A DNA stretch of 64,000 nucleotides from Haemonchus contortus (GCA_000469685.2 LS997563.1:26834897-26898896), one strand, 5' to 3'. Counted from the first letter of the stretch, positions 14,201-27,944 are shown. The notes: generated by a model not told the origin, from the sequence alone. Made by a program: numbers and translations.

Positions 14201-17200
14201 GTGAAGGTTCAAAGCGCATTCAACATCTTTAAAGAGTATGTAAAAAATATGCTCGCGAAGGAAGTACTCGAATAAACAAGATCTCAAACTATCAGAAAAA
14301 AAGATCCAGTCTCTCTTAAAGTCCTGTTACGGGCATCTCGTAGCATGCCTGCAACACCAAGAGAATATCAATCGCGAGATACCGAGCTGCGTGGCGGGGT
14401 AATCCCACTTCTCGACGACAGAATAGTAGCACACCTGCGCGTTAGTGCTCTAGAATAGTTAGAAGAGACGGTTTTGCGCTCATGAAGGGCGTGACCGATT
14501 GAGAGGCTTTTATCTAGTAAAGACCCACATCAGCCTTTATCGGCTGCTACCACCTTCTGTCATCAACGTCACCATACAAACCTATCAAGGTGCCACGACT
14601 TCATTGTAGATATAGCAAGCTCAACAGATCCGGTGGACTGCTTCGAATAGAAAACTCCTTACATTTTAAAATATGAGAAATAACACTAGATCGAAACACA
14701 AATAAACAATTTGCGAACATAAAGTATAGAAGATGAAGTTTAAATGTTCAAGTAATCATAGGTAAGAGGAAAAAGACGATGTTTTGTGAACAACAGTCAT
14801 TTCCCCAAGGCGCCTGCAGGCAAACTAGTTAACAGAGAATGAATGACCTTTCACACTTGTCACGTTGTTTGTTTGGATGTTTGGCTTAAACACAGCATAA
14901 ACTCCTTCACTTGCTCCTACATACATATTCCTAGGGATCCGAGTATTCAGTTAGCCCTTTCATAATGTGAGGCGTCACCGCAATTTTTTGCATTTGTACC
15001 CTTTCCACCACTTGCACACCTCCTTTCTGTTTCTCGTCGTGCTTTGGCTCTTGACTCTTTTTATTTATCCTCGGCAACTGAGAGCACTATGAATTCTGCA
15101 TACCAAGACCCGCCGTTTTCAGAAATATTGCTATCGTTAGGTCTTGTTTTTCTAAAGTGTGCAGTACTAATAATAGTGGTGATTAAGTTTTTAATTCTTA
15201 GAATCGTTATTAATTCATATAAAAATGGCAAAGAGGTCACCAGGCATCGAATGAGGGTCCTCACAGGCGAAGGAGCGTAGCGAAGAAGTTGCCATTAATT
15301 TTACTTGAACCTCAATCCCTTCTCCTCCTCTGAGGGTTAACACGCCGAATGACTGCCTATCATAGCCCCCTTCCCGCCTCCTTTATCTCTTTTAAACTTT
15401 GAAGTATGTTTTGCACGGTTCACGATAACTTTCAGTACCCATTTGTAGACGAATATTGGAAGTGGTAGTTCAGAATAGTGCAAAAGTGACGAAACTCGAC
15501 GTATTTATAGGGATATAACGGTTGAAAAAAGTAGTGAAATGAGGAGTTGGACGGGAATATGACGACAGAGCTTGCATGAATGCACCGAATGGTGCATCCT
15601 CTATAGCTTCTACAACGCCGTGATAACTCGTCCGCCCTGGGCGTATATGTCGGCTAGAGGTACGGAACTTACGTGCGTCCGAGGATGCGCTCGTCAAACT
15701 GCGCGGCGTAGTTGGTGGCGATCTGGACGACTTCAGCGCCTATCATTGGGATCCAAATTTGAAGAAGAATAGATCAGAAGGATCACCTGACCCTACTAAA
15801 CTACTCTACTTCGAGTTCGTGCCCCGAAAATTGACGTCGGAGTCGCACAAATCGTCACGAACTTCGCCGCGCGCCACCTCGGACGCACGTATGTACCCAT
15901 ACCCTGTCGGCTAAGTTGATTTTGGGCCCGTAATACGCCCTATGTAGGTCGTTTTTCGACCCGGCAGCGTGCCTTTTGCTATTCTTGGTAATCTCAGGTT
16001 CATCCCTGGTAAAAATTTCGAAAATCACTTTGATCGTGAAGTGCGCCCTCAAATCTTAATCCGTGTCCATAATAATAGGGGTAATAAGTTTCGGATCGAA
16101 CGCGCAGCGGCATACACACCGACACACACAACATATATGCCTAGCGGTGGAACCAACTTTGATCATTTATAACTTGTATGACTCCCACCTCTCTTCTAGG
16201 CCTACGTACAACTGCTTTCATAGGTTTTCATATTCCATTGCTGCAACGACGACTATAAAAATTAGTTCAATCAAAGTGTCATTTCAGAGATTTATTAAAA
16301 GGGGTGGGAAATTCACCCCTCTGATCAGTTTGACTGCTCAGCATCCTTTGTAAGGAATAGATGCAGCAAATATAACGATGCTGAGTACTGGGGCGAAAAG
16401 ATACAATGCAAAAATATGAGCACGGCGCGACATTTGGAGCAGTGCAGTAACCCTGGTCGACAACGGTTTCAGAAACTAATTATTCGGTGATGAGCATTCC
16501 GCTACTCAGAAATTGCATTTACCCAGATCGTAGAAAAGCTTCAAGGCGGAAGCTATGTTTATATGGATATACACGAACGAAGAGAAGTCTGAGTGTTCGA
16601 TGTTCTCTCCCATTACCGTAGCGTCATGCTTAATCTTCCTCAGGTTTCCTTCTATTAGCGTCCTTGTACAGTTGATGTTTCCATTTCTTATCTTGTAGTG
16701 ATTGTTTGTTAGCTTCTCTCGCCCAGCAGACACGACCATTTTGAGGTGAAGTTATCAGCGAGAGCTTTCGTTCGTTAAATTTTAAACGTTCTCGCGTGTC
16801 ATTGTCCCATATTCAGAGCTTCTTGCTGAGGATTTTCCATGGGTCTGCTTTCCCTTTTTGAACCCATAACTTTTCAGAATCTCGTTACTTGTGGCCTCCG
16901 CGTCCTTCCAACTCTCTAAGATTTGTGGGGCTGTGAGGGAAAGAGGAAGTGAGAAGCAAATGTGAATTAGTTTTCTGTAGTAGTTGAATTGGGAAGAGAA
17001 ATAGGATAGGTCTTTGATACCTTGGATGCATGGTCGCTTTTGAATGAAAAGTTGCGATGACATGCAGCTACCTTTCCTTGATACTTTTTCTTCTACGAGA
17101 GTTATGAGGTGAAAAAGAATTGAAAGGAAGCCACAGGAACAAGTACACGAAAGACTCGGAGATAATGGGAAATTAGTTCACTGATAAAGGGAGGTAAAAA

Positions 17201-20200
17201 AGAGCTGTAGAATCGACGACAACGAGTGAACTTTGGCATTCATCGGTATTAATAGCTCATCTGAATACAAGAGTTGTACATGAAGTAATGCCTTCGTGTA
17301 CCAAACAATGGGCCGAGTAGTTCATAGAAGACTTTTAGGCAGTAATCTGTCGAGAGTTGAAACATGTACCTTCTGAAGTAGCATGTATATCAACGATTGG
17401 AATATTGTAACGAGCACCATTGCTGGACTCCTATGACTGTCTTCATAGCATGTAATAGTTAGTTTTTCCATCGTGCCTTTTTGCAAGACTCGCGTAAGTC
17501 GGTTGCCCCACCTTACTCCGTCATTGTCATTTTAAATTTGCTAGTTATATTGGGACATCTGGAGCGGGATTCCATTCTTTTTCGGGTTGGATATTACATT
17601 TTCGCACGGTATAGTGTTCCCTGTCGTCCTTGGAATCTGTCAGAGAGGTACATCACTTCTGATTGGTAGCCTGTCAGAGGGGTACACTACTTCTGATTTG
17701 TTCGCTACGTTGAGTGGGATTCAAAGAATCGGAAAGGACCACTGGACCACTGCTACAACATCGGCAAGTGCACTCAAGAGTATATTCACGCATATAAATA
17801 TAAAGGCACAGTAGGCGTAGAACAGGGGATATAGAACTGGAATTCACATGTCCATGCTTCCTGTACGGAAAGCATTGATGGCACTTCTATGAAGACTCAA
17901 CCTCTACGCGAACATCATGAAGACGTAGAAGCTTCTACATAGGGCACAAAAACGTACAGCGCTCATATGTGTAGGACCTTGCTTTCCAGATTTTCCATTT
18001 TCACACCAAGTGTCAGAAGTGAAAGTTACCACAAGCCTTCTGAACGCCATAATTTCATTGACCAGGTTCAGGAATGGAAGAAAAACTCTTGGCACTGCGT
18101 AGACTCGAGCAATGTTATCGAGCTCCGCAAATGTAATTGCTATTCGGATTTACTCTATGGAGAGATGAGAAAGTCTGCAAAAATACAATGTGATTGACAG
18201 TCAGTTTGGAGGACATATTCCTCGCGAACGATGAAGAAGATCAGCGATGAAGAAGAACTTTTCGAGTATTCAATGTGGTTTCTGAGCAACACAAGTCTGT
18301 AAAACTGTTGGAGGAGCACCGAACTGAAGGACTGACTTCGAACATTTGCCAACTGCGGATCAGCGGAGGGCGAGCGGGTAACCTGCACATTCCTGCAAGC
18401 TTAACCACCTCACGTTTTTTTGACGCCCCACAAAAGCTGAAGTTTAAGGCTGGTTGAAAGCGATTTCCCTTTGGTCATAATGAACTTTGTTCGTTCCATA
18501 ATTCGTTAGTGTAAAAACAGGAATCCCTTACGCTCCTCGTGAAAGATCGAAGGAATCTCTATAAGGGCCGAGGGATTGCCAAAGTCAAATTACGTACTTC
18601 ATATGATGAAGAAAGGTCGTGTAAAAATCGATGCTACTACGCAATCACAGTTACTGCTGTTCCGAGATCTTACCACAGACTACACAGTAGTTCAACGTCA
18701 CGGAGATTCAGTTGTTACTATATCATAATAATACAAGTCTGGAGCCAAGAAATACAGAGAATGGTAATTGAAATCGTGGGAGCGAAGAGGAATCGCAATC
18801 GCCTATTAAGCGATATACATAATTTGAGTGCAACCCAAAATAAATGTCATGAAGAGGCGGGGCAGCCGACAAAATCGAGTGGAATTTGATAGATCAAGTG
18901 ATACCAACATTGGATGTTATGATGATTTCAATCAGACCAAACTATAATTTCTTTTTAACGTTGGATTTCATCCACAAGCCGGAAGGACTCATCACTGCCG
19001 GAGGTCTCCTTACGCTGGTATTTCTGACTCTTCTTCCGCCAACTGTTTTATATGTGAGGAAGAGGTGTATTGAACATAAGTCAAAGAAAGAAGTAATTTG
19101 AAAGAGTTCAGCGTGACAACAATTCAATAGAGTTGGTAGATCGCTTACTCCGGATCAACTTTCGACACGAAATATCTTTTGTTCAGTTCATGCTCGATCA
19201 ACACACACCCAAGTACGTCAGGGATAAGGTGCTCGAGTGTGGCCGTGTTTCTTCACGACAGTGCTTTTTTTGTCTTTTCAAAGCAATGCCACGCAGTGAT
19301 CGATTTCAAAGATAGGAAGCGCAGCAACAGCGATATGAGATGCTGAGTAAATCGGCCTGACACTGCCAAGAACACCTATTCCATGCAACGAGTGACATCA
19401 AACGGATGAAAGTTTGAACCACCGTTTAGAAGAGCCGATGCTCTTATGCACTTCTACGTACGCAAGAGTGGAACTCTCACAGAAACGGTCGGCTTGTCGG
19501 AACAGAAAAGTAATAGCTCGAAGATTAGCATCTACTTCGGATGTGTAAAGTTCACCTGAAAAGGATTTTTCGTCAAATAGCAGCACTCCAGGGTGAGAAT
19601 AGGTGTTATATCTCGAAGCATGACAGCACGACTATGTAGCATTCGAAGTGCGCACTGTCGAACTACTTGTGACGATGCCAAAGTTTCAGTGCTCAAAGTG
19701 AGCTTTGTCTTTGTCTTAGGGGTGTAGGACAGATGTTTCCTCTTGAAAGGTGATCATGAAGATTCAGAACTAGTCCATGTAACGAGTATTATACTTAAGC
19801 GACGGAAAAAGAAAATCCTGATTTCTTCTGACGCTGCCCTCATTTTTAGTTCCTTATCTCGGTGGAGATAAGGAGTTGACAGACTGACAGAGAGATACAG
19901 TGTAGAAGTGGCGCTCTCAGAGCTCTAAGAGTTCGTCCTCAATTCAGATGGGCGAAGATTCAGCATGAAACTGGTGAAGAAATAAAACTTTCTTTCGTCG
20001 TCTCCTAAGTTCATGATCACCGACGCTCGCGCTTTTCCGGGCCTTGCAAACAGCGCTAGAGGGCAGGGCATCATGCATTCTTTCCTTCGCCAGTACTCTC
20101 TAGTACCGTCAGTGAAAACTGGGATGGCGCCTCCCTTCAATACCCTACGCTCCAAATAACTATCCGTCAAGCGCTATAATGCCCATGTTCGGCGATTTTT

Positions 20201-22685
20201 CTAAATAAGTGATTACTGACTGAAGAATTTAGGCTTTAGGTAACTACTGTGCAGGTCGCTTTAATTCATTATAATGAGATGTAATCTACTTGTTACAGTA
20301 ATTCAGAATTGAACTTGTAACCTGGAACCTTAACAGAAAAGGCCTTCCTAATGTGAAACACCAGGTTCCAATTTTTACAGTTTGTCATGACATGAATGCA
20401 GAAACCGTCGCAACGATATGAAATATCTCTCGTAAAGTGATTGATGCACACTAGTGCACAAGTGGAAAGCCCTATTGGTTTTGTTTCCTATGTGGATTCC
20501 CACCTTCACGTTCAAAATGTAACTGGTGGGACATCGAATGGTGACGAAATCAGGATAGAATCAGAATTGGATTGTGATTTGCCTCTGTTGCCTCTGTATA
20601 TCCGAGTAATAAACAGTAGTCGTCAGCTCTGTGAAGTTCAACCGAAGGATGTTGGAATGTGAATGTGAATAGTCGCGAAACATCCTATGCCGGCACCATT
20701 TGCAATCGTAAGATCGTTTTTTTTTTTTGAAGGAAGGCTTTGATTTTACAAAATTGCCAAACGACATCAACATTGCTCTGATAAATTAAGGGTTATGGTG
20801 ATAGTCAGGCGCCAGAAAACCGGATGAGCCACATTATTGAGAACACGAGGAGATCACAAATAAAATGAATAATATGTGAATGGAACGGATACTGCGCTGT
20901 TTAAATACGATAGAGAAATGATATACGCACATTGAACGCATTACCATGTTACGCTATGCTGATCCTGTAACAAACTGCAGCGTTGAAAAACACAGAAAAA
21001 CACTAATACACGAAGTAAATAAAAGTTGATGCATAACAAAAGTGAGGCAATCCTGTTGGGTTTTTTGGTAGTCGAAATAGTTTCAGGTTTCGGCTAACCC
21101 TGCACTGCTGTATGCTCTTAGGACCCCCTTAATCCCTTATTGGTAGCAGCCCAAAGGTGGCATAGATGTCTTTCAGGCTATGTGTGCAAAATGAAAGGTT
21201 CTGGTGTCTGATCACCGGATCTTTCCCAAAGCATTGATGAAAAACGATATATCAGTTTTGGATGAATCCGTAGTATTTATATTTCGTTGCATCAATCATT
21301 TATAAGTGCCGTATTGCGGGGCACTTTTTGCAGTGTCCTGGTTTGAAAGCTTTACCGATAATAGGTTGAGGGATAGCAACTTAGGGATTGGGGGAAATGT
21401 CGGATTCCAGCTCTCAAGTGATGGTTGAGTGAAAGCTTTGAAGTATAGGTATGCAGAGTTTGCTAAGCATTTTATACCACTATGTAGTGTTTGTTTGTTG
21501 TTTGGTTGTACAATGGATCATTCAGATATGCTAAACTTTTGTTGGTTGTTGTATGATTGTTTGTGTTGAGTATCGTTGATGTTAGCTCAGAAGGAAATGT
21601 TCAAAACATTCATTGAAGTCCCTTTCTAGACTTTGGAAGAAACACGTTTATTTTGAAAGTTGGCTGAAAATGCGCAAATGTGAAAAGTCTCTCAGAGTGA
21701 TACCCACAATTCTTGGCTGCTCTCTTCCGTTGTCAGGTTTCGCTCTCATTCTAAATGAAAAGCTCCAGCAATTACAGCATAGTTGTTTACAAAATTAGAC
21801 CGATTTCCTCCTGATCTTTCTGCCTTGCTACGTGGCCTTACACTCAAACTGTTCGAGGCCATTAGAAAGATGAACGTGCGCAGTTAGAGAAAACGACGAG
21901 TCTCGAATCGAAATAGAAGTGAAGGATTTTGATCCAAGACGAATAATGTAGGGGTAGTTTTGTTTTTCGGAACCTCAGTTCTTCCTCGAAAGTAGATGGT
22001 GCTTCTGGGCGGCAAGCACTGTCACAAAATGTATAATTTGCTGAAGAAAAATAGGGCAAATGCACTTCCTTCTTATTCGGATTCCCCCATGATATGGAGA
22101 ATACGCGTTCGTTGAAGGCGACAAGCGGCCCTTAAGATCCCCCTAATAAAGTGATTGCAAGTGACGTTTTCATTGAGCGCTAGAAAGAAGTTCCTCAATC
22201 CTCGGAACTAAAGGCAAAGGAAATCAAGGAGGTGCACGGGAAACAGATGTGGTTTGAACCGTAGTACAATGTTCATACTTTACTTTTTCTTCACTGACCT
22301 CAGTGTTAAACATGAGCGAGGAAGCAGAAACTGACAAGTCGCTTTTTTTTTGTTCCACTCGTTCATGCTCGTGGGAAATAAGGTAGCCTCCTGGGCTTTC
22401 AGGCTAACCATAACTTGGCTATTGTCACTCTTCGCTCCTCACCGATGCTGAGCCAAGTTCGGTTGTGTGTAGAAAGAAAGGCCAGGTCTAGTGCTTTTAG
22501 GTGTTCTAATCATTTACCAGTTAGATCGGTTCATTAGATGCGTAGATGAATCAGACCATTTATTGGTTCAGGGTGAAACAGACAAGGAAATTTGGCAAAA
22601 AATGGCCGATGACTTAGCTGCCGAAGCGGTTCGAAGACGTTGTGGTGACAACGTTTCAGTGATCCTCCTACGGCTTCATAAGTAG
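8273..22685 (+). CDS. PP2C-family protein phosphatase (ILKAP-like), C-terminal two exons only
   Basis: Metal-dependent Ser/Thr phosphatase of the PPM/PP2C family, 3' end only. Exon 8273-8366 follows a TTTTTTAG acceptor, enters in phase 2, and encodes FLILACDGLWKSF followed by a helix; ACDGLW carries the metal-binding Asp-Gly motif of PP2C. It ends at AAG|GTAAGC in phase 0. The next matching segment, 22572-22685, follows TTGGTTCAG, starts in phase 0 and encodes the closing part with RCGDNVSVILLRL, the family's GDN(V/I)(S/T)V motif, then LHK and TAG. The spacing between ACDG and GDN agrees with ILKAP-type phosphatases, so no exon is missing between them. The intron would be 14,205 nt. The catalytic N-terminal half (DGHGG motif) was not found upstream within the window, so the gene starts left of it, or this is a partial copy. 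The antisense transporter gene lies just upstream. Confidence 0.72.
11119..11397 (-). mobile_element. tRNA-derived SINE, minus orientation
   Basis: Full-length relative of the 42394-42687 copy. The tRNA-like head with the B box GATTCGAAC (as written on plus) and the accompanying CTACACCATCTCCGC segment is at the right end; the (A/T)-rich ATCCTT-like tail is at the left. It is more diverged than the 42-kb copy, and no clear target duplication was seen. It lies in the phosphatase intron. Confidence 0.8.
15670..15891. repeat. Inverted-repeat (foldback) element
   Basis: The left arm (15670-15733) and the reverse complement of the right arm (15839-15891) share TACGTGCGTCCGAGG, then, after an approximately 14-nt insertion in the left arm, GCGCGGCG(A/T)AGTT and a GA(T)(C/T)TG run. 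It is GC-rich compared with its surroundings and has about 105 nt between the arms. It probably derives from a nematode foldback or MITE family; no target duplication was established. Confidence 0.6.
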
Positions 22686-23029
22686 GTTGATGGAGAATAT
22701 CTGTTTCTTTCTCATGGAATGTTCTTGGTTACTTCAATCAGTTTTTGTAAAGCTGTTACTTTTTCTATCGAATGTTGACATTGATTCAGTGATTTCGGTA
22801 CAATCTCTGTTGTCATAAGTCTCTTACTCAAAGATTTGTGAGGAATCTTTTCGTAATCGTAATTCATCGTGGAATGTATTGTACTGATTTGCATGAAATG
22901 GGTTTCTTCATTATCTCTATGTTTTTTTCATACCAGATCGCTATTTTACGATTTTGTTCCGAAAAGTGTTGGTTACAATAGAAATTTGGAGAAGACGCCT
23001 CTAATATTACTCATACCTTTTTCGGCCAG
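22686..23029. other. 3' flank of phosphatase gene
   Basis: Presumed 3' UTR and intergenic sequence following the TAG at 22683-22685. No clear AATAAA was picked out and no other feature was seen. Confidence 0.4.
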
Positions 23030-23206
23030 TTCGTACCGAATCCGTCTGGGAGGATAAAATAACTAATTTTTTACATCGGCAAGTCATTGTATGGGCCACG
23101 TACGCTTTCAATTCCCCGCTACAATTTCGAATGAAAGTCGACTGCGGGGGCGCATCCCTCAGATGGGATTGATCAACGCTCAAAGAGCTGAAGGCTTTAT
23201 TGTTAA
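23030..23206 (+). mobile_element. 5'-truncated tRNA-derived SINE
   Basis: Matches the 3' half of the SINE family: GTCTGGGAGGATAAA, the TACATCGGC...GGGCCAC segment, AGTCGACTGCGGGGGCGCAT, and GGGATTGATCAACGC. The tRNA-like head is missing. It is followed directly by the Tc1-type MITE at 23209. Confidence 0.75.
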
Positions 23207-23208
23207 TA

Positions 23209-23692
23209 CAGTAGCGCTCAAAAGTATTCGGCGAAATGCTTCTTCAGTTATAATTTTCAGTCGTAACTTCTTTCCCACTGAATCTAATCAAGCGAAATTT
23301 CAGTATGTGTAGCATTGGTGTAGTGTGAATATGTACCACTATTAACCTGCAATCTAATCATGTTTCAGATATCCCAAAGGGCTTGAAGAAAAAATCAACT
23401 GGAAATACGAATGGTGGTCCTTCTAGGAGTCCTTTCCTTTTTGCCATGTCTTAAGTGTACGAGCACTAATGTCAAATCCAGAAGAGAAGAAAAACGTACA
23501 TAAGGTGGGAATAACTGCAGACGTCACAAACTTGCTCTCAGCACAGTGTGGATATGGCTGTTTTGCAGTCAAGTAACGTTGGACAGTGTAGAATATGCTT
23601 CAGCTAAACATATCAAAATTTCATGTGATTCGCTCCACTGGGAAAAAAGTTATGGCAAGTTAAAGTTGGCCGAATACTTTTGAGCGCTACTG
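23209..23692. mobile_element. Tc1/mariner-type MITE, 484 bp
   Basis: The 24-bp terminal inverted repeats beginning CAGTAGCGCTCAAAAGTATT are exact (23209-23232 and 23669-23692), and the element is flanked by TA on each side (23207-23208, 23693-23694), the target duplication of Tc1 elements. The interior is too short for a transposase and shows no recognisable remnant of one, so it is non-autonomous. Confidence 0.88.
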
Positions 23693-26600
23693 TAAATAAA
23701 GAATAAGGTGGAGGTGAGGAATGATGGACTAGGTAATTAAGTAATGTAGCAGCGGTTTCATACTACCATGATATTTTTCTCGCTGGAGCCGATTTTATCA
23801 ATCGGTATATTTTTGTGTGGGCAGGAATATCGGAGGATTATCATCCCGGACATCCTTATCGCACAGTTGCCATCCTTGGGAAAGATTCGAAGATGTGGGG
23901 TTGCTAATAGTATGCTAGTTTGTACCTGTTGCAGACGACTAAAACAAACAAACATTCATTTTTATTTCGTTTGGAAAAACGGTGTGACCTTTGCGTTACA
24001 TCAAGCGCCTTGAACATTGTTCCTTTGCATGAGAGGAAAGCGACATTTTTTTTGAAACGTTAGAACTTTCAGAAGCACCTGTAAAGCACGTGTGCATCAA
24101 AAGGCCTAAGCTTTCCATTTGAGAGCGGTAGAAGAAGAAAAAGCTTACTCGAGGTCGTTGAAAGTGGGCTACTGGTACGAGTCGGGTACAATCATAGTGG
24201 CTACATGCATCTGACATGGTGCTCCTATGGGCTTTTTCTGATCATCTAGTATCGCCTACGAAAGCGATAGCAATCCTGATAATAGCGGCCTTTTTGTAAG
24301 GAATTTTTGCTCGTATTTTGATTAGTGCTGTCTATGGTAGTATTAAATTTTCTTCAATTTACACGAATGGCAAATGATGTGAAAAAGAGTTAAGAAGCCT
24401 ATAATTGAACGTTTGAATGGGTAGGCACTTTGGTGATCGATCAATGCATCAACATCTCCTAGCGGGCATCTGCTTACCTGCAGTTGAACGTTTTCAACTA
24501 ATTGAAATTATATGCTACTAAAGGCTATCTACTCACTGAGAATTGCTGACTTTAGGAAACGCTTTTTTGTGACAATACCGATTAAATTTGGCATTTTGCG
24601 ACAAAACCGATTCGTATAAGGTTATGCGGGAAGTATCTGCCAAAAACACACTAAACTAGGATTCTTTCGAGATTTTCTGGAAGCTTCCAAAGAAATAGTA
24701 TGAAAGGATTCGACTCTCTTCTATGTGCATAGTAACATTAGGAGATTACATGATGTCGTAATCGATTAACAGGATCAACGTTTACCTTCAACCTTTCTGC
24801 CTCAGGAAGCCGTCTGGAACAAGGTGGGTACAGAATAGTTTTGAAGGCGTTGAAGGCCAAATGCCTGACATAAGTCCAGCTGGACTCAAACTCGTAAAGA
24901 GGTATGCATCGAATTCGGGTAGACAATTTGGTCGTTACATGTATGGTGGAATAAACAGGGAAGAGGCAATTGGATATGTAGTCCGTAGCGTGTAATGCGT
25001 AATCTTTCAAAAGATTACACGAGAAAACTGGACTATTGTGAAATTTACGGCTAATTCGTTGCATACAATCGAATATTTTGAACCCACGTGACAGATGTTT
25101 CTAATCGTCGCTGCCCCCTCGAGGACAAGTCGATTTTTCCGAGATGTCGGCCATTGAAAAGTATTATTTTTATCGATGCAATTCGACAACACTCAAAAAC
25201 TCCTTGATAAGCTTTTTCCATTGTCTCTTCTTGTTTATGTAGAAGCCTGGTGTCCTTATCTCGTGGAAGGGCGCTGGACATTTATTGTTATATAATATTT
25301 ACATTGAAACAAGGGGCAAATGACTTGTCAAGGCCCCTTCACATTCCCAAAAAACATGTTTAGTTCAGATTCCCAAAAAAACATGTTTAGTAGATTCAAC
25401 AGACGAGTTTAATGAAACGAATCCTGCCAACGGATTATCTCCATTAGCAAATTTTTGAATCGATGTAAAACTATGTATAGTTCAAGGTAGTTAGTTCTGA
25501 ATGACAGCGCCGCTACACGTTTCGTCGCTTCACTGAGTCTTGTCTTCTCTGCTGTTCAGAAGACAGGCAGTAATATCAGTTGTGTTATCAATTCATCGTG
25601 CTCGAAAGTCGCGGACCATTCGCCTCGTTATTACAGTTTTACCATTCTTCATAAGCTAACTCGATATGCGGTTATTGTTTTTGGCACGATTTTAAAGTTA
25701 GTTTTTTTGTTTCTGTATTTCTTACTTGCTCGTGCATCTTGCTACATTCCTTCCCGCGCGGCATCTCTCCGCCGCGTCGTGACGATCCATATCCTACTGC
25801 ACCACCCCCCCCCCCCCCCCCTGATGTTCGACACAATACTGGCGATAAGGATCTCTATCAGAAAGATAGACGTTTTTCCTGGTGCATTTCGAGAGTGCAA
25901 AAGCAACTGAATCTCAAGAAACCACTTTAGCGCAATTCATGGAGGAGATGTGCACTTGATCTGCCTACACTGTTTCTGTCGTCATCATAAACAAGCGTCA
26001 ATCCCTGAAAAGCTCCACCACCGAATCGAGAAATTCATCTATAACTCGAACCCAGGCCGTACCTTAGACATTCGACAGATACACACCTCAAAAGATAGCA
26101 ACATTCATTCGACAACTAGTCCGACTCAAGAGAAAGACAAAACCCGACTATGTGTCTAACGCTTTGGAGAGGGCTGCAGCCTTTGCTCCCATACAGCCCA
26201 TTCCAAGAAGACCTAACAGCAGAGTGCCAGCTAATCAAGTTATGCAAGAAATGCTCACGAATGCTCGAAAACGTACCAGCAGACAACTTCATTCCTACCG
26301 TGAAGCGATTTCGGAGCGAGAGGAAGTTTAAGTCACGCCAACACATTCGCGCACGCACGCTGTGCGCGCGCGGTTGCTATTTCTAGCGCTCTGCTAAACC
26401 GAATAGCAATTAGTCTTGTAGGCCTTTGATTTGTCTATAGTTGCCTATTCGTACTCGTTCTAAGTACCATCTCAACTAAGTCAGCCATATTGCGGCATAT
26501 TGGCTGGGGAAAGTATTATACGTTCTAGTCACTGTCTCAGGTTGATTTTGAATTCTACCTTCTCGAATTGTCCATGGTTACGCCTGTTGCGCCTTTCGTT

Positions 26601-27944
26601 CAGGGACTCGCGGAAACATCGGATCGATGTCTCCAGGATGTCTCTACCGATATGGATCTTGGTAGAGCATTAGAACTGATCAGCACGAATTCGTCATTAG
26701 CAGCACACCTTAAGACACCAGTGGAGTTTTCGATGAATAAAGGAACCAAATGACTCCAATATTAACGAGGAACAAGGAACTGATGGATGAAAATCCTGGT
26801 ATTTGTTTGAGGAATAGCATGTTGGAAAAAGAGACAGTTTGAGATCTCAGATTATTGCTCTGAAACAATCACTGCCAACTTATGTCAACATTCAGTTTTC
26901 CTCACGGCTCCCTTCATCCAACTGGGTCTCTTCTTCAGAGGATCTTGATTCTAAATATATTCGTTTACTAGTTGTTATAAGCGTAGAAGAATGTTCAGCT
27001 CATATTGCATCTACTCGTTTTCTGCATGATACTGCATTGAGTAGTTCTTTCACTATTTGTCCATTGGATAGTGGCAATATATAGGATGAGCCACTTTGTG
27101 CCTTACAAGCCCGGGCTTTTGGAAGTGGTATTTCCATCTTCTTCTTTGCCTGGTTGTTGTTGAAGAGCTCTCCTTACTCCAGATAGCTTCAGGAGCAGGG
27201 TACTCCTATAGAATCGTTTTTGCATAGTGCTGAGCGGAAACGAGTCAAAGCTGAAAGGCTAGCACTTCTTTAGTTCCGTGATAAATTTACCGCAATTAGT
27301 AAAGTGAATCGTGATGAGCCTTTCAGTTTACAATTGACTGACAGCTCTTTTCCTTCTATTTTTGATTATCGTACTCTTTCACCGAAGTTCTAACAAAACG
27401 GACAACTGTGCTCTTGCTAATTAAGTTAGCTCTGTTATTCACTCAGACAACTTCATAGTGAACTCCGTTTTCATGATCCAAAAATTGCTTTTGTACCTTT
27501 TTTTTTCTTTTTGATTGTGCAAAATTGCGGAATATTTCTGAACGCTTCTTTCATTTTCATGTGTTTTACGTTCTCAGTAAGCTAGTTATCTCTCAATCTG
27601 GTATTAGGTACCTGTTGGCAGATATTGGCCACACATTTTTTCTCGCCGATTGCAAATACGGATTACGGTATTAGCTCCAACAGAAACATGGGTGAAATCT
27701 AGCATTAAGATATCCGGCTCACTCAAAGTTTTTTATTCCCACTATGAAGTGTGTAGATTCGACAGAAATTGGATGAAAGGTGGTTAATTTCTTCTCTTGG
27801 TTGAGCGCTTGCTATGCCCATCCCCAATATTTGTGGAAACCGCCCTAAAAGGCTAGGATTCAGCTGCGCGATTGATATGTCAGTGTCAGAAGAATTAGAA
27901 TCGTCTTCTGCTATCGAGCTCTCAGCTGTCCTAATAAAAAGACT
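23693..27944. other. Intergenic, no recognisable gene
   Basis: Contains a short duplication (25343-25363 and 25369-25390, ATTCCCAAAAAACATG-type), a run of 17 C at 25805-25821, and scattered open frames such as 26150-26386 and 26568-26753 (+) and 24738-25064 (-). The frames around 25.7-26.8 kb look like a decayed coding sequence but match no family I can name. Confidence 0.4.
25343..25390. repeat. Short tandem duplication, period 26
   Basis: ATTCCCAAAAAACATGTTTAG occurs twice (21 and 22 nt, the second with one additional A), separated by 5 nt. Confidence 0.8.

Larger units (their letters stand above)
8367..22571 (+). other. 14.2-kb intron of the phosphatase gene
   Basis: Bounded by AAG|GTAAGC and TTGGTTCAG|G. 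Apart from a SINE copy (11119-11397) and an inverted-repeat element (15670-15891) I could not assign anything. Short open frames such as 8519-8770, 15044-15280 and 18886-19101 (the last two with one hydrophobic segment each) match no family I recognise and lack convincing splice context. A two-copy 34-bp tandem duplication (CTGTCAGAG...) lies at about 17638-17700. Confidence 0.6.
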
